DNA from: Thermoflexus sp042408365
Lineage (GTDB): Bacteria; Chloroflexota; Anaerolineae; Thermoflexales; Thermoflexaceae
Length of the DNA: 5,374 bases
Direction: 5' to 3'
NCBI RefSeq assembly: GCF_042408365.1
Contig: NZ_JBHOQJ010000143.1
Coordinates: forward strand, 1 to 5,374
The notes under the pieces were generated by a model, which saw nothing but the letters and a program-made list of their open reading frames with translations, was not told where the DNA came from and did not search any database. Below are positions 1 through 3,585 of this stretch, in pieces (within the stretch, counting starts at the first letter, position 1; each line of letters starts with the position of its first letter). The position numbers and the translations under genes are program-made.

Positions 1-25
1 GGCCGGGAGCCTTCGGCCCCCGGCC
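1..25 (-). terminator. GC-rich hairpin at window edge, possible terminator of the M23-like gene
   Basis: Arms GGCCGGG (1-7) and CCCGGCC (19-25) are perfect inverted repeats. A weaker inner stem, GCC (9-11) with GGC (15-17), leaves a three-base loop. The hairpin starts about 30 bases past the TAA stop of the preceding minus-strand gene, a normal place for an intrinsic terminator. The T-tract that would confirm it would lie beyond position 1 and cannot be seen, so this may only be a structured spacer. Confidence 0.35.
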
Positions 26-55
26 CAACCCCCGCAAACCCCAAAGGATGAAGCC

Positions 56-1264
56 TTACTCCGTTTGGGAAGGAAATAGAAGATACGGCATCGGATCCAG
101 GATGTCCCCATAGGCGCCGTTCCGCGCGCCCGCCTTCTTCAGCGTTAAGTGAATAAACCCCTTGGATCCCGCTCGCCCCAACGGTTGTCCGGGCCGCACC
201 CGCTCCCCAGCCCGAACCTCCAGCGTGCCCGGCATGAGATGACCATAAACGGTAACATAGACCCCATCCGGCCTTCGGTGTTGGATCCGCACCTGAACCC
301 CATAGGGATGATCCAGGCGTTCGGCGGCCATCACCACGACCCCCTCCGCGGCCGCGCAAACGATCTCCCCCGGTCGGGCCTGAAAATCGATCCCCTCATG
401 GCCAGGCAGCCCCCACGCGGCGAAGACAGGGGGCTCGGCGCCGAAGGCCCGATGGATCACCGGTGACCGCACCGGTGGGCGCAACCAGCGCCCCGAGGGA
501 TAGACCGGCAATCCCTCCAGCGCCCCTTGGATCACCTCCAGGCCTTCCCTCGGAACCCAGCCCGGGTGGGCCGCATCCGGGAAGGCCACTTGGACCCACC
601 GTTCCTCCTCCGTCCGCCCCAGGGCTTCGCGTTCCCCGCCCTCCGGCAGCCAGCCCAGGATGCGTGCTTCGGGCTCCGGATCCTGACGCACCGCCAGCCG
701 GTCGCGGGCGCGAACGCGCGGGGGCTGCACGAGGAGAACCGGCACGATCTCCGGGATCCCCGCCACCACCCGGGTGTACGCAGCAGCGATCCAGGCGCGC
801 TCCCGACGCGTTGGGTCCACGATCGCCCACCAGGCGCCATCCACGCTCCGGCCCACCACCTCGACCTCCACCCCCGCCTCCAGCCGACCGACGATCGGGT
901 CGGAAAACCCTGGCCCGCTCCGGACGTTCAGGCGATCCGTCGTGACCACGCGAAGCCCCCGGCCCAGCCGGGCACCGCTGGCCGCTCGAGCGTCCAGGAT
1001 CCGCTGCAGGCGCTCCGGCGTCGGGGCGAGGAGCAGATCCAGATGGATGGAAGGCCGACGCTGACGAAGCCAGGCTGCCGTGTGGCCCGGACGGCCGTCC
1101 GGCAGGATCAGCGACACCACCAGCGGATCGCCGGAAAGGGCCAGGGCGATCTCCGGGTCCGTTGTTGGGATCACCCTGAACCGCTCCAGATAGAAGCGCG
1201 AGGCTTCCATCCATCTCCAATCTGCACCGGCTGGCAGGAGCAGCACGTGCGCGATCCAGCTCAT
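56..1264 (-). CDS. SH3b-SH3b-M23 (LytM-like) envelope protein with degenerate active site
   Basis: Probable peptidoglycan-associated protein of 402 residues. Residues 1-100 form an N-terminal region I do not recognise. Two bacterial SH3-like domains follow: about 105-167 (L-N-V-R-S-G-P-G core) and about 183-245 (more diverged, L-A-V-R-Q-D-P). A LytM/M23 fold occupies about 288-393. It keeps the HxxxD metal pair (H289, D293 in HEGIDF), the YGHL histidine (H342), a GERVRPGQPLG strand and a DPMPYL end. The usual final HxH is FIH or HLT (around H372), so one histidine is missing and peptidase activity is doubtful. The start at 1264 was chosen because GGGAG lies 5 bases upstream; an in-frame ATG at 1285 adds 7 residues but lacks a ribosome site. 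No convincing signal peptide is visible: the hydrophobic start is very short. It lies 130 bases after gatA on the same strand with no clear terminator between, so readthrough from gatA is possible. It could instead be a scaffold or an amidase activator like other degenerate LytM proteins. Confidence 0.85.
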   Translation of the reverse strand: MSWIAHVLLLPAGADWRWMEASRFYLERFRVIPTTDPEIALALSGDPLVVSLILPDGRPGHTAAWLRQRRPSIHLDLLLAPTPERLQRILDARAASGARLGRGLRVVTTDRLNVRSGPGFSDPIVGRLEAGVEVEVVGRSVDGAWWAIVDPTRRERAWIAAAYTRVVAGIPEIVPVLLVQPPRVRARDRLAVRQDPEPEARILGWLPEGGEREALGRTEEERWVQVAFPDAAHPGWVPREGLEVIQGALEGLPVYPSGRWLRPPVRSPVIHRAFGAEPPVFAAWGLPGHEGIDFQARPGEIVCAAAEGVVVMAAERLDHPYGVQVRIQHRRPDGVYVTVYGHLMPGTLEVRAGERVRPGQPLGRAGSKGFIHLTLKKAGARNGAYGDILDPMPYLLFPSQTE

Positions 1265-1269
1265 CGGAA

Positions 1270-1274
1270 CTCCC
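1270..1274 (-). promoter_or_regulatory. Ribosome binding site deciding the M23-like gene start
   Basis: GGGAG on the minus strand sits 5 bases before the ATG at 1264-1262. The alternative ATG at 1285 has only CCATGCCGTGAACGACTTCC in front of it, with no purine-rich site. This favours the shorter, 402-residue protein. Confidence 0.6.
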
Positions 1275-1328
1275 GGCAAGGCCATGGAAGTCGTTCACGG
1301 CATGGCTGCGGCCAACGATCGACCTGCG

Positions 1329-1345
1329 GCGCGCTGAACGCGCGC
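1329..1345. repeat. Short perfect GC hairpin in the gatA to M23-like spacer
   Basis: GCGCGC (1329-1334), loop TGAAC, GCGCGC (1340-1345). No T-run follows on either strand, so it is not a standard intrinsic terminator. Together with the hairpin at 1376-1395 it makes the spacer strongly structured, as in dispersed intergenic repeats. Confidence 0.5.
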
Positions 1346-1375
1346 TCGCACTCGTGAGGGCGTTTGGGGGCCGGG

Positions 1376-1395
1376 GCCGCCTTCGACAAGGCGGC
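1376..1395. repeat. Perfect 8-bp hairpin touching the gatA stop codon
   Basis: GCCGCCTT (1376-1383), loop CGAC, AAGGCGGC (1388-1395) form a perfect stem. The last base of the gatA TAG stop (1397-1395) is inside it. No T-tract follows on the minus strand, so efficient intrinsic termination is unlikely. It could protect the gatA 3' end, partly attenuate readthrough into the next gene, or be part of an interspersed repeat. Confidence 0.55.
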
Positions 1396-2924
1396 TACGA
1401 ACGAACGGCTCCCTCCCCCGGCTCCCGGGATTCGCCAGCCCCCCTCGCAGTGACGACAGACGGTCGACGATGGCGCCATGGGGATGCCTGCTCATAAGCA
1501 TAGGCCGCCCGCAGGATTTTCTCCTCCCCCAGCGCGGGCCCCAGGATCTGCAGGCCGATGGGCAGGCCCTGGCCATCGAACCCGCATGGGACGCTGATGC
1601 CGCAGATCCCGGCCAGGTTCGCTGTGATGGTGAAAATATCCGCCAGATACATCTGGAGCGGATCGGCCGTGCGTTCGCCGATCCGGAAAGCCGTCGTCGG
1701 CGAGGTGGGGCAGACGATCACGTCCACCTTCTCAAACGCTTGTTCGAAGTCCCGTCGGATCAGGGTGCGCACTTTCTGGGCTTTGAGATAATAGGCATCG
1801 TAGTAACCGGCGGACAACGCATAAGTTCCCAACATGATCCGCCGTTTCACCTCAGGGCCGAAGCCCCGCCCTCGGGTCAGGCGGTAAGTGTCCCAGATGG
1901 TTTCCCCTTGGACGCGCAGGCCATACTTAACGCCGTCGTAGCGAGCGAGATTCGCAGAGGCCTCAGCGGGGGCGATCATGTAATATGTCGGCAAGGCGTA
2001 AGCGGTGTGCGGCAAAGACACCTCGATCACTTCAGCGCCCAATTCGGCCAGCACCTCGATGGCCTCCCGGACCGCCGCCTCGACCTCCGGTTGTATCCCC
2101 GGGATGAAATACTCCGGCGGGACACCCACCCGCATACCTTTGAGATCGGGGATCAGCGCCCGCGTGTAATCGGGGACCGGCGCGGGCCACGAGGTGGCGT
2201 CACGCGGATCCGGACCCGCGATGGCTTGAAGCAGCAACGCAGCATCTTGCACATCCTTCGTGATCGGACCGATCTGATCCAGGGAGGACCCATAGGCCAC
2301 CAGACCGTAGCGGGAGACGCGGCCATAGGTGGGTTTCAGCCCCACCACCCCACACAGCGCCGCCGGCTGGCGGACGGAGCCTCCCGTATCGGTGCCCAGC
2401 GCCCCTGCACAGAGATCGGCGGCGACCGCCGCGGCGCTGCCCCCGGAGGAGCCTCCAGGCACCCGCTCCAGATCCCATGGGTTGCGCGTGGGGCCGAAGG
2501 CCGAGTTCTCGGTGGAGGAGCCCATCGCGAACTCATCCGTGTTGGTTTTCCCCAGGAACACGGCGCCGGCCTCCCGTAACCGGACGATCGCCGTGGCATC
2601 ATAAGGTGGAACGAAGTTCTCTAGGATGCGGGAGCCGCATGTGCAGCGCACGCCCTGCACGCAGATCACATCCTTGATCGCCAAGGGGATCCCATTGAGC
2701 GAGGGGAGCGGCGTTGTCGGATCCCGCCGCCATGCCGCCCACCGGGCATCCGCTTCCCGGGCTTGCGCCAAGGCCTGCTCCGGGGTCACCGTCAGATAGG
2801 CATGCAGGATCGGATCCAGCGCGTCGATGCGCGCGAGGTAGGCCTCAGCGACCTCCACCGCTGAGATCTCGCCGCGGCGCAGATGCTCTAAGGTTTCATG
2901 GATCGTCCATTCGTAAGGAGCCAT
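1395..2924 (-). CDS. gatA: Aspartyl/glutamyl-tRNA amidotransferase subunit A
   Basis: Glutaminase/amidase subunit of GatCAB. It releases ammonia from Gln or Asn, which is used to convert misacylated Glu-tRNA(Gln) or Asp-tRNA(Asn) to the correct amide form in the cytoplasm. The 509-residue product has the full amidase signature. Catalytic Lys84 lies in GIPLAIKD, the cis-Ser159 in PGGSSGGSAAA, and nucleophile Ser183 in DTGGSVRQPA. Their spacing (75 and 24 residues) matches the GatA Lys-Ser-Ser triad. The GatA-typical RYDGVKYG and CPTSPTTAF segments and the AYAYEQ...RRP end are also present. Start: ATG 2924 has AAGGAGG 7 bases upstream; an in-frame TTG two codons earlier sits only 1 base from that site and was rejected. 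After RRP the protein carries about 21 extra Arg/Gly/Glu-rich residues encoded by repeat-like DNA. gatC ends 36 bases upstream and the two are surely one operon; gatB does not follow. Confidence 0.97.
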   Translation of the reverse strand: MAPYEWTIHETLEHLRRGEISAVEVAEAYLARIDALDPILHAYLTVTPEQALAQAREADARWAAWRRDPTTPLPSLNGIPLAIKDVICVQGVRCTCGSRILENFVPPYDATAIVRLREAGAVFLGKTNTDEFAMGSSTENSAFGPTRNPWDLERVPGGSSGGSAAAVAADLCAGALGTDTGGSVRQPAALCGVVGLKPTYGRVSRYGLVAYGSSLDQIGPITKDVQDAALLLQAIAGPDPRDATSWPAPVPDYTRALIPDLKGMRVGVPPEYFIPGIQPEVEAAVREAIEVLAELGAEVIEVSLPHTAYALPTYYMIAPAEASANLARYDGVKYGLRVQGETIWDTYRLTRGRGFGPEVKRRIMLGTYALSAGYYDAYYLKAQKVRTLIRRDFEQAFEKVDVIVCPTSPTTAFRIGERTADPLQMYLADIFTITANLAGICGISVPCGFDGQGLPIGLQILGPALGEEKILRAAYAYEQASPWRHRRPSVVTARGAGESREPGEGAVRS

Positions 2925-2931
2925 GCGCAAG

Positions 2932-2938
2932 CCTCCTT
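2932..2938 (-). promoter_or_regulatory. Strong Shine-Dalgarno of gatA
   Basis: AAGGAGG on the minus strand, 7 bases before ATG 2924-2922. It lies in the 36-base gatC-gatA gap and decides the ATG over the TTG at 2930, which is only one base from the site. Confidence 0.85.
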
Positions 2939-2960
2939 GGAAAGGGGCGAGGATGGGCGC

Positions 2961-3254
2961 TTATTCGAACTCCAAGATCGGCTGCACCTGGAAACAGCCA
3001 TCGGCCTGGGCGGGAGCATTCTGAAGCAGCAACTCGCGGGGCATGGGTTCGCCCGGCTCATCGGGTCGCAGGACATTCCGGATCGGCAGGACCGTCGCCG
3101 TGGGTGCGATGCCTGAGGTATCCACTTCCTGGAGCTTGCGGAAATAGTCCAGGATCGCGGAGAGCTGCTCCGCATACAGCGCCTTCTCCTCCTCCGTCAG
3201 CGCCAGCTTAGCCAGCTCGGCGATGTGCTCGACCTCCTCGCGAGAAAGCGCCAT
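2961..3254 (-). CDS. gatC: Aspartyl/glutamyl-tRNA amidotransferase subunit C
   Basis: Small subunit that wraps around GatA and bridges it to GatB, stabilising the GatCAB amidotransferase. The 97-residue product starts MALSREEVEHIAELAKLAL, the usual helical N-terminus, followed by LSAILDYFRKLQEVDTSGI, the NVLRPDEP motif, and a LLLQNAP...FQVQPILE end. Length is normal for the family. The start at 3254 is fixed by GGGAGG 5 bases upstream. The frame is open much further upstream, to about 3503, but that part has no family similarity and crosses the promoter region, so it is not coding. The TAA stop is 36 bases before gatA. A perfect TATAAT lies about 55 bases upstream of the start, so gatC is probably the first gene of the transcript. 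Confidence 0.96.
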   Translation of the reverse strand: MALSREEVEHIAELAKLALTEEEKALYAEQLSAILDYFRKLQEVDTSGIAPTATVLPIRNVLRPDEPGEPMPRELLLQNAPAQADGCFQVQPILEFE

Positions 3255-3259
3255 TGCCG

Positions 3260-3265
3260 CCTCCC
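3260..3265 (-). promoter_or_regulatory. Shine-Dalgarno of gatC
   Basis: GGGAGG on the minus strand, 5 bases before ATG 3254-3252. It selects this ATG against upstream in-frame starts of the long open frame. Confidence 0.8.
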
Positions 3266-3308
3266 GGGACACCACATGATGAGGGATGGATTTCATTCCA
3301 CGCTTTTG

Positions 3309-3338
3309 ATTATAGAAGAAAACTGGCAATTTCCTCGA
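3309..3338 (-). promoter_or_regulatory. Likely promoter of gatC-gatA (TATAAT box)
   Basis: The minus strand carries a perfect -10 box TATAAT at 3314-3309, inside the only AT-rich patch of an otherwise GC-rich spacer. A start near 3302 would give a leader of about 48 bases before gatC. No TTGACA-like -35 is present at 16-18 bases; TTGCCA is only 9 bases upstream of the box, too close. The -35 position is instead filled by TCGAGGAAA (3338-3330), a word that recurs at 3415-3407, so an activator-assisted promoter is possible. The lone -10 match keeps this moderate. Confidence 0.5.
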
Positions 3339-3421
3339 AGGGTAAGGATAATCCGATGACTTGACGAACGCCGGCAATCCGATCTCCACGGGACGCCCAT
3401 GTGGTGTTTCCTCGAGGCCAT

Positions 3422-3485
3422 CCCCCTTCCTCCCTCCCATCACCCTCCAGGCCACGGGGAGGAGGGAAAGGGGACGACTTTGGGG
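3422..3485. other. Paired G-quadruplex motifs, one on each strand
   Basis: On the minus strand, 3445-3422 reads as four G-runs of 3, 3, 3 and 5 with loops of 4, 1 and 5 bases, which fits the canonical G3+N1-7 rule. On the plus strand, 3456-3485 has runs of 4, 3, 4 and 4 with loops of 4, 3 and 8 bases, just over the rule. The two tracts also pair imperfectly with each other as a long inverted repeat (CCCCCTTCCTCCCTCCC against the GGGGAGGAGGG run). Sequence pattern only; folding is not shown. Confidence 0.5.
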
Positions 3486-3503
3486 TGGAGGCACACGGGC
3501 CAC

Positions 3504-3549
3504 GTATAAAACAGCGCCGGGGATGTCCTGAACGGATCATCCCCGGCGC
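3504..3549 (-). terminator. Intrinsic terminator of rpoB
   Basis: On the minus strand a perfect 11-bp stem (3549-3539 with 3524-3514; GCGCCGGGGAT against ATCCCCGGCGC) encloses a 14-base loop, which can itself form a 3-bp inner stem. TGTTTTATA follows directly, giving the U-rich release tract. It begins about 32 bases after the rpoB TGA. The plus-strand direction has no T-tract, so it acts only on rpoB transcription. Its strength means that gatC needs its own promoter and that rpoB is the last gene of its transcript. Confidence 0.9.
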
Positions 3550-3568
3550 ACGCCATCCCTACCCTCAG

Positions 3569-3585
3569 GTGAGCCTTCGGCTCAC
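3569..3585 (-). other. Hairpin spanning the rpoB stop codon
   Basis: GTGAGCC (3569-3575), loop TTC, GGCTCAC (3579-3585): a perfect 7-bp stem containing the rpoB TGA (3584-3582). No T-run follows directly; the true terminator is further on. It may stabilise the mRNA 3' end or be chance. Confidence 0.45.

Larger units (their letters stand above)
1286..1460. repeat. Candidate dispersed intergenic repeat region
   Basis: This stretch spans the gatA C-terminal tail codons and most of the spacer before the M23-like gene. It holds two perfect hairpins (1329-1345, 1376-1395), a tandem CGAACGAACG, and a direct repeat CGGCTCCC at 1406-1413 and 1419-1426. On the minus strand its start reads GTCACTGCGAGG, which resembles the GTCATTGCGAG-type words found in dispersed repeats of many bacterial genomes. 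Only one copy is in the window, so calling it a repeat family is inference from its style. Confidence 0.35.
3255..3581. other. Intergenic region between rpoB and gatC
   Basis: No gene is supported in these 327 bases. In minus-strand order the spacer holds part of the hairpin overlapping the rpoB stop (3585-3569), the strong terminator (3549-3504), a G-rich/C-rich tract with quadruplex motifs on both strands (3485-3422), duplicated words TCGAGGAAA and ATCGGATT (3415-3330), the TATAAT box (3314-3309) and the gatC leader with its ribosome site. The open frame that runs through it into gatC has no recognisable protein features. Confidence 0.7.

Noticed and set aside
1..12. Second copy of the gatA-tail repeat at the left edge (shared CCGGGAGCC with the reverse complement of 1420-1428)
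   Set aside because: Only 9 GC-rich bases match; chance similarity is likely and the window ends there.
1470..2579. 369-codon open frame on the plus strand
   Set aside because: It lies wholly antisense to gatA, whose catalytic motifs are intact. Its translation is low-complexity and shows no domain; it is a GC-rich shadow frame.
2928..2930. TTG as the gatA start
   Set aside because: Only one base separates it from AAGGAGG; the ATG at 2924 has ideal 7-base spacing.
3325..3330. TTGCCA on the minus strand as -35 for the TATAAT box
   Set aside because: The gap to the -10 box is only 9 bases, far below the usual 16-18.
3361..3390. TTGACG on the plus strand as a -35 box
   Set aside because: No -10-like hexamer lies at the right distance, and there is no plus-strand gene to serve.
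3255..3503. Upstream extension of the gatC frame (would give about 180 residues)
   Set aside because: GatC homology begins exactly at the ATG at 3254, which has its own ribosome site. The extension crosses the TATAAT box and G-rich tract and has no protein features.
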